Source: Kalaharituber pfeilii (taxonomy: Eukaryota > Ascomycota > Pezizomycetes > Pezizales > Pezizaceae). From it: a stretch of DNA of 64,000 nt. Where the stretch lies: NCBI GenBank assembly GCA_015179045.1, contig WHUZ01000007.1, positions 980,501-1,044,500 on the forward strand. The letters are read 5' to 3'. Under the pieces are notes generated by a model. It ran no database searches. It was not told where the DNA came from and saw only the letters and a list, made by a program, of their open reading frames with translations. This document shows, one piece after another, positions 34,195 through 46,072 of this stretch (positions within the stretch are counted from its first letter, which is position 1; each line of letters starts with the position of its first letter). The position numbers and the translations under genes were made by a program.

Positions 34195-34838
34195 CAGGCA
34201 ACCCTGGCTATATCGAAGGCCAAGAATCCGACCGGTTTTCTTCACTATAGCAAGATTTCACTATAGCGAGGGGGTCACGTGCTGGCCCCCAAGTAGGCAG
34301 GGGGTGAAAAGAATGGTCAAATGCGGAAATTTTCAGTGTATGATATTAAGATCTCAAGTGCAAATTTAGTTACCGGACTGCCAGCATATGCCTCCTCAAC
34401 GCCGCTTTGGACGTCCAGCTCTAGAGAAATGGAATGTATGTTGCGCTCACCAGGAAGCAGGACAGTGCCCACGAGAAATGACTTCAGAAGACTTCTGCAA
34501 ATTATTTCCTAATCCCAATGACAAGCCAATGGCATTATCATCAATGTCCATGAAAAGTTTTTTTTTTTTTTTTTTTGTATTGAGATATCTTGAATTAAAT
34601 CACCACTCTGCTAAGCCTATTACATTAAACAGTACTGAGGCCATGCCCCTAATATTTCACTATAGCAAGTAGACTTTACCGTTGCTGAGTTAAATTAGTC
34701 CTGAAAAGTGCTTCACTTTCACTATGTTCTTTTCACTATAGCCAGGGCACTTAGCTGCGTGCACAAACAATCTCGCCCATTCCTTCACTATAGCAAGGAC
34801 TTCACTATAAGGAGTTTCACTATAGCCGGGATCACCTG
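34195..34838. mobile_element. Pogo-like non-autonomous DNA element 1 (644 bp)
   Basis: The left end CAGGCAACCCTGGCTATATC and the right end (reverse complement CAGGTGATCCCGGCTATAGT) match at 17 of 23 positions. Both sides are flanked by TA, the target of the Tc1/mariner-pogo superfamily. Inside are at least seven copies of a TTCACTATAGC-type motif near both ends. There is no transposase frame, so the element would need a source of transposase elsewhere. The T18 run at 34559-34576 lies inside it. Confidence 0.6.
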
Positions 34839-37576
34839 TAATTTGCTTATTTTTTCCCTCCCGTCTAATATATGCAGTTCAGGGGAGCAAAACCGCGATG
34901 GCAGCGGCGGCCTGGCCTTGTTCAAAATATCATTGCCGTAGACAACGCCCCAGCAGAAGCAATGCTCATCCTTCGATACATACGTGCAAAAAAGTGCGGA
35001 GGATAGAGAATCCTAACGTAAAAAGCATAATGAAGCAGATGTCATACCTAATGAATATGAATTAGTAGGTCCTTGCCCTACATGCACCTTTTCCCTCCAC
35101 AAAAAGTAGTATAACAGACAAGGGAGGGGAAAAAAAAGTACGTGACCTTATCTGACACTGACCCAATTTTCACTTGCAGAATGTTATTATCCGCCCATTC
35201 CTTCTCACAAATCTTACATGGCGCACGGCAGTGATTTCAATGGTTCATGGTTCCGGGGCTCAAGTTCTGTATCCCCGTGCGTATTCTTGCCAGCGCTCTA
35301 GACGATGTTGCAGACTTCCCTTTCCACCCGGGGGGTTTTTCCGTACTTTCAACTATGAGCCTAGGTGTTGGCGAGAGTACCGTTTCTAAACCATTACCTT
35401 TCATTTACATGCGACGCAAGGTTCAATTCCCATATAGGGAGTCTGATAGTAGATCTATCCGCACCGAAAGTCATCTTCTTGATACATACCCAATTGGTGC
35501 CACGCACCTTTTTCTTTTTGATATTACACCGCCTTTACCATGTTGCCGTGGATTAGTGAGTTATTTCTGATTCGTTATAGATGTGCCGCAACACTATGGC
35601 CAAGTCTAATGCCTATTCTATAGTCAGCTGATAACTATAAACAATATATATTAATTCACTATTTTGATCAAAAGTGATATCCGAGAATCCGGAAAAAGTT
35701 CAGAGAAGGTGCTTTCAGAAAAATTTTTGCTCCCACAATATCTCCTTTTTTCCTGCTGCAGAAATCGAAGCAATTCCTTGATTTCCTTTGGACGCGACAT
35801 GTGCAACTTGTTGAGGACTGTGCTGGATTCACTATCTCCAAAGATAATCACTACTGACATGTGAAAATTTGTGATATCAGTGCTTGAGTTCCTGCAGCTG
35901 CAGGAGCATAAATGATACCCTTGATTACCCTATTCGGGTGCTTGACAAGTTGCATGCGCAGATACGGGTCAGCAAGCATCGAACTATTTCCGACACATGT
36001 CATAGATATTAACTTCCGCCCTCTTTCTTCCATTTTTTCTTTGTTTGACGTTTTGCATCTGAGCAGTTATGTGTTGTTCCTTTTTGGATAATGTCTAGAC
36101 ATTCCTGAAATATACAACGATTTGCAATATGCTGTTCAAACCTAGGGGTCAGGTTTACGAGACTAGTTTCAACCATTTGCTATTTCCTTTCCTTTTTTTC
36201 CTCTCTGAAACTCACCTCAATGCAAATCAAGGCATAGATGCGCAAGAAAGATGAAGTAATAGAAGTGAAAAGAACTTCGGCAGACGCCGGGCACTTGGGG
36301 TCCAAAATAGGTAATCAAGAACGTCTTCTATTCTCTTTTTTGTGTCTCAAACATCATGGACGTAACCAATCAAGAGTGATGGTTGCACAAACACTTTCCG
36401 GCTATCGTGGATGTACTATACGTATCGCGAAGGCGTGTTACGATACGATACGATACGATATATGACTGTCCATTTGTCTGGTTTGGTTCCGAATTTTTTG
36501 CCGAGGGAACGGTAGCAATTGCGTTGCGTGCAACGCAACTCACGCATCGCAACCCTCAGCCCGTCAGTACTCCAGGGTACCTGGTGTGTGAAGGGTGGGA
36601 TTCCCAGCAAAGCAGGCAATTGTCGTCCCCAGTTGAGACAGGAATTCGAGTGACAAACGTGACTCAATCGCTCAGTAGTGTAAGCAAGCAGGGACCTTGC
36701 GAGACTCTACATTTCCTGATCTACTTCGAGTCTTTATATCTCTCTATCGATCACATATAGTACATACAGCACCTGAGCACATAGTCGTGCATGCGTCAGC
36801 GTCGAACCATCTCGCACCAGATACCTTGTAACTTGTGTGGTTCAGGGTTACTGTGGCCAGACAACAATTGGTGATTGCACGTTACTTTCGTTACTGCTAT
36901 TCCCTGTACTCTATGTTAGATTTACTTCCGAGTTCCCCCTTACATTCTCTTCTTCCCTTCCATGGTCTCCGTACATCTGAAACCCACTCCACTGACTACC
37001 CACAACAAACTCCACCCCATACCCCAGAAATGCAAACTTGTGCAACCCCGACCTCCCAACATCAACTAGTGCAAACATGCATACTCTGCCCTATTATATA
37101 CACCCCGGCGGTTTGATCTCGGAGCTTTGCAATGCACAACGCATGCGATGCGTCGTAAACACTTGGTTTAATCCCTCGTTGCTATTTTTTTTTTTTTTTT
37201 TTCAAAACCGCCAATTCATCGTTTAATTGAGAAATTTTCATTTAGGTTGGTTCCTCATGTGTGGAGTAAGCTAAGGCAGTTGCGCATGGAGGAAGGGTGG
37301 GGTCCGATATCTCCTCTCCTTCCCTTTACCCCTCTCTACAATTAGTAAGTGCGTAGGATGTGAGAAGTGAGATGTTGTATGGCGTAATACCCTGCTAATA
37401 TAATTGTTCATGTATGTTTTTGTTTGGCCCACGTATCATAAATGTTACATTGCCGTCACTTTTGTTGCCAAGGTTGACCCTGCTGCTGCTGCTCTGTGTC
37501 AACGCTGACTCCGAATAAAATCAATACATGCATGTACCTTGTTCTGGTTTGTCCAATTCTTTTACGCATGTCGAAA
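34839..37576. other. Gene desert, part 2
   Basis: 2.7 kb with no supported gene. A short (CGATA)n microsatellite at about 36438-36461 and a T run at 37184-37201 are the only clear features. Confidence 0.4.
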
Positions 37577-37888
37577 CTACGTGGAGGCCATGGAAGTTGC
37601 GAAATGGAGTACCAATGCCATACCAGTCTCGGACTCAATGTCCAGCCAGAACGCTTGTCTCGGATTAATAGAAGTGCGGCGCTCATAGTCTATATCCAAT
37701 AAGTAAATGACTTCTCTGTAATCTGAATGCGACCTAATACATTTTGCGCGATACTCCGCGATGAAGTGACGAGATAAAGTGTAATATTCATGCATGCAGT
37801 TCCGTAACATTGGGGCAGCCGGACTGGGTTGCAATTGTGATACTTGGTTCAAGATGTGGTGGAATTGCTTTTCGCTAAGAGACAACAT
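37577..37888 (-). CDS. Hypothetical protein, 103 residues
   Basis: A single uninterrupted frame from ATG (37888) to TAG. Composition is protein-like (MLSLSEKQFHHILNQVSQL start, mixed charged and hydrophobic residues, helix-friendly middle) and the ATG is preceded by a strongly CT-rich stretch like the leaders of other genes here. I recognise no family, signal peptide or membrane span. It lies alone in a transposon-rich desert, so it could equally be a chance frame. Homologues in related fungi would decide. Confidence 0.3.
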   Translation of the reverse strand: MLSLSEKQFHHILNQVSQLQPSPAAPMLRNCMHEYYTLSRHFIAEYRAKCIRSHSDYREVIYLLDIDYERRTSINPRQAFWLDIESETGMALVLHFATSMAST

Positions 37889-38218
37889 GATGGATGGAGA
37901 GGGGGAGGGGATTTTTTAAGAGAGGCAGGTGATACTGAGATCTCAATGCAATGCATTTATCTAAGGGGACATAATGCTGTTATATGAGGTTTTTTTTTTA
38001 TTATTGTTACTATGACTGAACGTCATATTAAGGACGCGTAAGAACGGAACTCACGCATATGCATGCATATGCACCAGCAGAAAGAATGACCAGCGGCATG
38101 ACTCGTTTATCCTTAAAATGATGTGCAACGGATAGTGGTGGGCCTGCATGACGGTGGGCTGACGATCACGCCACGCTATATCTTCGCTATTAATGCCTGT
38201 TGCATATGGGGGATTATA

Positions 38219-39033
38219 CAGTCAGACCTTGCTATAATGAAACCTCGCTATAGTGAAAACCTTGCTAATGAACACACCACGCTCTCGGATTTCCATCCCC
38301 ATACAAACCGCCCTTGCTGTACCGGATGCCCTAACAATTCCGGACCGGACAGAAACCTCCAGACAAGTACCCTCCTGTCTCCATACAAATAATATTTGCT
38401 CTACCGGATGCGCTAATACTAATACACCTTAGACTACTCCATTTCACACTTGGCTGCCACCACTGCTGTCACTGCTTCTGCTAATGCCGTTGCTACTACT
38501 GCTACCATCACTTGCTACAATGTTGTTCGAGTAATGGAAACTGGGCACTTCGTTGCTTCTTGTTCCATGTTCCGAGATTAATTGCTAACCACTTACCACT
38601 TTATTTCAAAATACCTGACTAAGTAGATACAGCTACTGGTCAGCTTAAAATAATAAATTAGATACCTTGGATATCAAAGTTAAGTTAAAGTACCGTAATC
38701 TTACCAATTCATCTCAAAGATGTTTATCAAATTCATTTAACTTTTCTTTAGCATATTTTGGTTCTAGTCAATGTTTACATATTTGATGCTTCTCAAGCAC
38801 ATTCAAGGCCTGACATTTTTCTAGATTTCGTGACTGATGCATATTGATGTCTTTGGCTGGGTGTGAAGCAAGTTGATGTTTACTTCGTTCATCTCCTATT
38901 TCAGTAATTATTTGAATTTACAAAATTTTATCACCCCCCCCCTGTCTGCCAAGCATTTTATTCTATACCGGAACCTTGCTATACCGGACGAAAGTGCCAG
39001 ATTTTAGGGATCCGGTATAGCAGGGGTAGACTG
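38219..39033. mobile_element. Pogo-like non-autonomous DNA element 2 (815 bp)
   Basis: The left end CAGTCAGACCTTGCTATAAT and the right end (reverse complement CAGTCTACCCCTGCTATACC) are inverted repeats flanked by TA. The first about 270 bp closely match element 3 (shared block around ACAGAAACCTCCAGACAAGT, then CTGCTACC-rich sequence). No transposase frame remains. Confidence 0.6.
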
Positions 39034-39035
39034 TA

Positions 39036-39314
39036 ATTGCTGTTTTCTGGGCCGCTCAAGAATCACTGGTGCGCAGGAGGCAAGGCAGTAGCAGGGGGGT
39101 TTCTATGGGTTTCATGAGCATCTTTTCATTATAGCAAGAACAATTTGTATGTAGATAAAAATAACTTCCTCTAGATTTTTTTTTCATTACACTATTTGGT
39201 GTGATTTCATTATAGCAAGGTCAAATTGTATGGGGAACGGATGTTGCAGCCAGAGGCCATCCAGTATAGCAAGGTTTCCAGTATAGTGAGGTCCGGTATA
39301 GCAAGAGTAGACTG
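39036..39314. mobile_element. Pogo-like partial element joined to element 2
   Basis: Directly after element 2 comes a second right end ending GCAAGAGTAGACTG followed by TA, with several TTCATTATAGCAAG-type motifs. No matching left end of its own is seen, so it is a truncated copy or the distal part of a larger composite starting at 38219. Confidence 0.4.
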
Positions 39315-39451
39315 TATGTCGCTAAGCACTAGAAGTTAGTTTAAACCAAGTTGTGAGTGTCTGTTGCTTCCGGGTATATTGCTGGTATAATTGTCGCCGC
39401 TGGCTAGTAGATATCTCAACTGTTAGAGCTCTGATCACGGAAGTCAATCTA

Positions 39452-39539
39452 CAGTGACCCGTGAAAAGTCTTGGGGACTGGGCAATATTGGGGCAATTGT
39501 ATCATGCAAGCCTAATCCCAAGACCTTTTACGGGTCACT
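39452..39539. repeat. Short inverted repeat, possible 88-bp MITE
   Basis: AGTGACCCGTGAAAAGTCTT at the left is repeated inverted at the right (CTTTTACGGGTCACT) with about 21 of 23 matches and a spacer of roughly 40 nt. Both ends abut TA-like sequence. It could form a long hairpin. Confidence 0.45.
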
Positions 39540-40166
39540 ATACTATTGATTTACTTTTGATTTATATTTTTCTCCCGCTATCACTGCTCCTTACATTTCT
39601 ATTTCCATTCCTAATCATCACTACCACCACCGTCCCATTCGAATTGATTTCTTAATGTGGCTATTTCCATTACTAGTAAGTCTTAATTAGTAGCCAAGCT
39701 CAGCAAGACTCACGAACCCAGCTGCCAAGACTATATGACTAATTTCCACAATTTTCTATACTGAAAACCTTGCTATAGTGAAAACAAAGGGCCGAATTTT
39801 ATGTATTCATTATAGCCAAGAACTGGTATTGGCGTCCAAAAGTGCCACTACCAAATACGGCAATATCTTTTATACGAGGCATGTACTGCCATGTTCAAGT
39901 GCCATAGAGCATGTGGAGGGCGTCAGGTCGCACACTGGAACAAATTGGCAGGAGGCAATAGCTTACATGCTCTGTAGGTTTCTAACATTGATAGGGACTC
40001 ACCCGTATCATGTCAGCTAAGTCTTTGGTATAGCCAGGGACATGACAAAAGAGAAGGAAGGCCTGTGTCTTGTGCATATGTCTGTAGATGACCATCTATG
40101 CCTAGCGCGGTTGCTGACTTTTACAACAACCAGACTAGGCTTTACGAGACTATCTGTCTAGCCTTA
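39540..40166. other. Desert with pogo-end fragment
   Basis: A short fragment with CCTTGCTATAGTGAAAAC and ATTATAGCCAAG motifs (about 39755-39830) is a relic of the same family as elements 1-3. No gene is supported. Confidence 0.35.
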
Positions 40167-40936
40167 GGCCCTGTTTGGTTGCAGTAAGTCGTATCAGATA
40201 GTTTAGATAACATCAGTGTGAATGGCCAAGGTGTTAAGAGGTGCAATTGGATCTGGGGAAGTGTTTGTTCGCTACAATTTGACCGTACCTACAGATATGC
40301 AGTGCAAAAACGAACGGCAACTTGAAGGTTCGTTTGCTACATTCTCATTGGGCAAAAAAAAAAAAAAAAAGATGGATAAAAAAAAAGGATGGATCCCGCA
40401 GCTACCAATGTCAAACCTGTCAATTGCAGCTATTGCATTCCGAGTCTCAAGCTACTATTGCTATCACTATCACTGTCTATGACCTTCTGCTATAGCACTC
40501 AATCAGCCTACCCAAATGTCAGAACTACGAGCAAAGTGGGCCTTCCAAAGGATGCTGCAGGTTTGCTGAAAATAGACCTCCTGTAAGTGCACATTTTCTT
40601 GCGATGCTGATGTCTGCATAGGAGTTTTGTTATACAGTAACAGCTTGTACTCTATTATTTCTATTCAAATTGCCAATAATAGGTCCAGAGTGAGGGTATC
40701 ATGAAGGTTGAATTCTGCCATAATAGTGGTGCAATGCAATGTCGATGTCATCATGTTGCTATAGCAAGCGAGATGAGACATGGCTATACTCATCTCTGTT
40801 GGACAGTTCCAATGTTTGCGAGCGGAAACTCACAGTGTAGTTTCATGCGAAACAACCCTAGCGAAACGTAGAAATCGTTTGGTTGCCGTAGTTTCCACTT
40901 GAGATCTCGGCTATACGTGGTCAACCAAACAGGGCC
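40167..40936. mobile_element. Tourist/Harbinger-like MITE (770 bp)
   Basis: Starts GGCCCTGTTTGGTTG and ends with the exact reverse complement CAACCAAACAGGGCC. It is flanked on both sides by TTA, the 3-bp target duplication of the PIF/Harbinger superfamily. No transposase frame is present, so it is non-autonomous. An A-rich run lies at about 40357-40371. Confidence 0.65.
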
Positions 40937-41213
40937 TTATATCTTAGTTTTCGTACTAACCGGCCTGAATAAAGCCAAATTCGTTAATCTGGTAGCATTA
41001 CCCCCTCCTAGCAAATTGCAACACTGGGCCTCCGTCAGGCTTAACTCCATCGCAACCATTCCGCCAGGCCATGGTCGTGGCCGGAGCCCAATCTCCCAAG
41101 TTCAGGTCAAGATGCAATTCGATCACTGATTGTCATCCTAAAGCTCAATGACAACCGATTTTAGTATAGCCCAATCTCGTGCAATGCGGGGGATCAGCCT
41201 GTATTGCAGGTCA

Positions 41214-41880
41214 CAGTTACGGTCTAACCTTGCTATTTCCCATACAAATTGCCCTTGCTATACGGACACTCTAACATTACCGGGCCGGACAGAAACCTCC
41301 AGACAAGTACCCCTCTGTCTCCATACAAATAATATTTGCTATACCTGACACACTAATACTAATACATCTTAGACTACCCCACTTCCGCACTCAGTCATGG
41401 TTGTTTACCACTCTGTTGCCGTTACTGCTACCACTACTGCTGCCATTACTGCTGCCATCGATATCACTGCTGTCACCGCTACTGCTATCACTTGCTGTCA
41501 CTGCTGCCTCCACTGCTGCCACCTCTGCTGCCGCCACCGCTATCGCCATTGCTGCTACCACTGCTGCTGGAAGACTGGAACCATGTTTTTTTTGTGTGAA
41601 TTGAGGCTTTTAGTGAAACAATCAGAGTTGCATGTTTTGGCTCTAGTCGATGCTTGCATATTTGATGCTCCCCAAGAACTTTTAAAGCTCCATGCTTTTC
41701 TAGATGGTGAGAGCGATGAATATTGAATAGACTTGGATTGAGTTCATGTTTGCTACACTTGTTTATTTCCTACTCTAGTAATTTCTATACAGATTTTTGC
41801 CATCCCCCTTTTAAAGCTGCCACGCATTTGATTCTATACTGGAACCTTGCTTCCTCGTCCGGTATAGCAAGGTTAAACTG
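41214..41880. mobile_element. Pogo-like non-autonomous DNA element 3 (667 bp)
   Basis: The left end CAGTTACGGTCTAACCTTGC carries a few extra bases relative to the right end (reverse complement CAGTTTAACCTTGCTATACC). The right flank is TA but the left flank is CA. Its first 200 bp match element 2. A long CTGCTGCC-type degenerate trinucleotide tract (about 41410-41570) gives a spurious Thr/Ala-rich frame. Confidence 0.55.
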
Positions 41881-44800
41881 TACAATCAAGAAATTAGGAC
41901 TAACTAGGCGAATCATACAATGATGTTTAGTGATGGCTTGTGACGTTAGACCGAAGGCAGAAGAGGACACTATATGGTAGGTCTATTGTCCCCACTAAGT
42001 TTCATCAGCAAGGTTACTGCTAAAGTTGGACCGTTGTTTGCCGTTGACGTATCACCGAATTTTCACTGGTCATAACAGCTAACTCACTGTGTCGAATAGG
42101 TATCTACCTGAGTGCTGGAATCTGGGAATTAAGATGCTCTAACTAGTGATGTGATCAGCGGGCTCGCTTCACTAAGTGGCAGGATACTAGTGAGAAAGGA
42201 TGATGAATTTGTTTCCCCACACTTGTGGCTTTCTCTGCAATCGCAAATAGATCTTGATTATCAAAAGTTATATAACTTTTCCCAATGACATCCTTTGGTT
42301 TCCAGGTATTGCATCATTGTTGGAACTGATAGCTATAGGCGTTTGCGTATACGTACGTGATCGCCAGCACTCCAACTTCTTCATTTCTTTCCTGGAAACA
42401 TTCGATTGGGCAGCTTAAATGTCATCCCAGATCCTCTTGTTCCATTGCCCACATGAGGATTAATCTGGGAACCCAGAGCCTAAACGGCAACCGAGAGTAA
42501 TCCTTTAACGCCGCACCTTGAAGATGCTTCGGCTGATGTGGATTTGGCTCGCTTGAGTAAGGAAGATAACTCACGTGCATATTCATCTGAGCAACAAGAT
42601 CAACGCCGATACGCAAATTACTCTACCATATCTATGGCTATAACCGATGACAATACTTGATCACCAATTTGTTTTCAGTTTATTTTGCCCATTCCATTTC
42701 ATTTCATCACCTCTATCGCATCTATCACCCAAATTCCAATAGCAAAACTGCCCACGTACAAAGCTTGCAACTACACAAGTCCCTAGTGAGGCTCTGGTGA
42801 GCATTCGAAACCGCACGGCGCACGGGCCCACAAATGCAATGCTGTGACGTTGACATTTCCGCTCCCGTTTCCTGGTTTTTCGAAACTGGGTTTCAGGAAT
42901 ACTAGGATGGGAGAGAGATGCTGAAGGTTGATGATGACGCAACGCAGCAGGGGTAAGAGTAAGAGGACGGGGGATGACGAGGATGGCGGATACAAGTTGT
43001 CAAGAGATGCCTACTTATCTGTGGATCACGGCAGGCATTTATGCAGTGCATGATAATCATATCTGGGGTTGTATCATATCGTCTTCACTGGAGAGGTGCC
43101 AGTAGAGACTGGGGGACGCCGGTCCGTTGAGACAAGCGGAAGTGAAATGGCCATCTCAATTACTTGGTCGTAACACATACGCGTACGGCGTTCCAGTGTC
43201 CTGGTTGTAAAATGCCATTGGAGAGTACTAGAATTCTCACACCATTCATGCATTGGGCTGCACTCGAGGGCTCTGGAACGTACTCTGAAAATTCTCGTTC
43301 CAATCGTAAACATATACGTATGGGAAAAATTTGCCGGCATCATGCATCTGCTTCGTTGTGGCGCCCACGCGCAACCGGGCCACACGGATACAACCTCTTG
43401 AGATACTCCGGTCAATGCCCACAGCCAATGGACGCGTATCACGAAGAAAAAATTTTTTTACTTCGTCGCGAGCATCAGTGCCGCTCATCTCGCGTATTGC
43501 CCCAAAACATCTCTACATCGATGCCGCCCTGATGCCCAACTACTTCCCGAACCGGCAGCTCCAGGGCCCCTCCGGCAATGTAGCTCTACACATTTTCCTA
43601 GTTTCGCATGCCAATCCGAGCCGGGTCGCAGCTCGCGGGCGCAACTCACCTGGCCGGAGATCGTGGCCTATGCACTGCATGCATGCTCTGCTTGCCTTAG
43701 TCTTCACCGCCGACTCTTTCTGCCCGGGCCAGTCCGAAACTTTGTTGTGCCTGGCCAGGCGGCAGTGGCGCCGGCTTGCCATACCTAGTTAGCTGCCTCG
43801 CATAGTACTTGTTTCTCATAGTACCTTTCCGTTCGAAGCTCAGTCCGAACCCTAATGCTTGGCCCCTGGACAAAGATACCTTACTCAAGTCAGCAATCGC
43901 TTCCCCCCCAAAACGGGAATTCCCGACCTCACGACTACCCAATCTGGCATCTCCAAACATGCAAATCCGATCACCGTCCAATATGCTCTACATTCCACGG
44001 ATACATATGCAACTCTACCGAGACCGACTCCCTTCATCATCATCATCGTGCCTCCTCCAATCCGAAATTCACATACCCAAAAGTGACCTGTCAAACAAGT
44101 AACTCCACAACAAGTTACACAGCATGCAACAATAGAGCACCCAGCTCGTCTATCCTGCACTTACAGCTAAAACATGCATATATTGCATCTTGTCGAAGTA
44201 TCCCAGGGGCCCTTCCTTCCCGGACGCCGCCCCACCTCCCCTCATGATGCAGGCCCTCTCACAATCAGTCACTCAAACACAGCGGAGTTGTGGAACGTTA
44301 CCGGGAGTACGCACGCTCTACGTAGGTCTGCTTAACGTTCAATAAATGTACTAATGCATCATACATGCATCGTACGTACTTTCCATCTAGCACATCGACT
44401 CCCTGCACATCGACTCCACCGTGTAGTCCAATGGTGTTTGATCGTCCAATTCCATGTGCATAAGAGCCCAATCACTCTCTCTACGTAGCTATGTCTAATT
44501 CTCTCAAGCTCTATACCCTATCCCCTCACAAAAAAGCAAGCTCGCAAACAAGCAAAACACGCAAAATAGGAAAAAAAAACAAAGAATAAGGTTTAAGAAC
44601 GGAGCTCCAAAGTTTGTTTTAACTGTCTGTGTGAGATTGAAATCCCAGCACCAAACCTAGACGTAACTCCGTGCTTTCATTATGCATGATTTAGTTATTT
44701 GCGAATAGGGTGTCAAGCAGACCGCCTGTAATAAAACAAAACATCCTCCAATCACATGGCGTTGAATACACAAATATTCATCTGCTATATATGCATGTAC

Positions 44801-46072
44801 GTTGAATAAATAGGTATCCCAAGTATTGCCTGAAAGCGGCAAGACATGACTCTGGAGCAAGATCGTGACGATGGCTCTCGACCAAGATCACGAAACAAAT
44901 GCGAGCAAAAAAAATAAAATAAACTAAAATAAAATAAAATAAAATAAGCCTCAAAGCAAGCGCCTTCTCTAGAACAACAGACAATCAAACCGAACAAACC
45001 AAAAGATAAACAACAACAGCAGCAGTAGCGCGCGCGGCTAGCATGAACCTCAAAATGTTCAAATAGTCTCATATGCGTCTCAGACAATAAACGTTCACTT
45101 ACGTATGTGTGTATGTGTTATCTGTTCAATGTGTCAATCATGTTCGGAGGTCAGGTCCTAATGTATGTATGCGTTATTTGTGCACCTAGGATAGAATATC
45201 AAACCCCTCTACCCCGTTCGCCAATTTATTTCGTCAACACACACTCATACACACACTCTTCGGCAAACCCCAGAATTTCATGAAAAATTCGCTTGTAACG
45301 GTGTCATGCGGTTTCATCCCACCTACATACAGCAAATACGCATGCTGCAACCGAACCCTCTATAGAAACAACAAGCCCCACAATTTGATAGCCTAATAAG
45401 TTCTGGTTAAAGCCTGAGAAAGGAAGAATCACGAGTGGTGAGCAAGTTTAGTCAGTGATGGACAAATAGTTCGCGAGTCCAAAATTTTAGCGCCAAATGT
45501 CGCAAAGGTGCCATTGGTTGGTTCCCTTCCAGTTTTTAATATTGAGTAATATGTGTGGGTTTCTCTTTTTTTGCCGGTTTGCTTTCCCCTGCCAACACAC
45601 AAATGGGCATGCAAATGGAAAATTTATGAACCGCGTGACAATCTTAGCAAAGCACAGCTGATAAGTTGGGGAGGGAAAAAAAGTAAAAAAGGCTCATGAT
45701 TCAAGACATCGCAAACGTCTAAAGGGTAACTTAAGTAAGCAACCTTAACTTTGATGATGCCCCTGTCTCTTTCCCCAGCAAAAAAAAAAAATTCGTTAAA
45801 GAAAAAGTTTTTTTAAAAAAAAGAGAGAAAAGAAAAAACCAAGCACAAGCCAATTGCGATTATCCGTTCAGCATTTGGTGAATTGTTTCAATGGTTCCAT
45901 CATCCAGACCAAAGCCATCATCAAGCGTTATGTATTTCGCACATGATGTGTATGAATGTATGTATCATAACCATAACATCGTAAGCCTAATACCACATCC
46001 TCAATCTCTAATCCCCAATCTCTCCTGGCGATTACTCACATCCCAAGTGACCATGTGGAATATACCACTCTA
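41881..46072. other. Gene desert, part 3
   Basis: 4.2 kb without a supported gene. It contains an (AAAAT)n tract at about 44907-44946 and A-rich stretches near 45781-45838. Overlapping ORFs at 42.7-44.2 kb on both strands show no family motifs. Confidence 0.4.

Noticed and set aside
36438..36461. Direct repeats considered as a CRISPR-like array
   Set aside because: It is a simple (CGATA)n microsatellite; no spaced repeat array exists in the window.
41397..41604. Thr/Ala-rich frames
   Set aside because: Produced by the degenerate trinucleotide tract inside pogo-like element 3.
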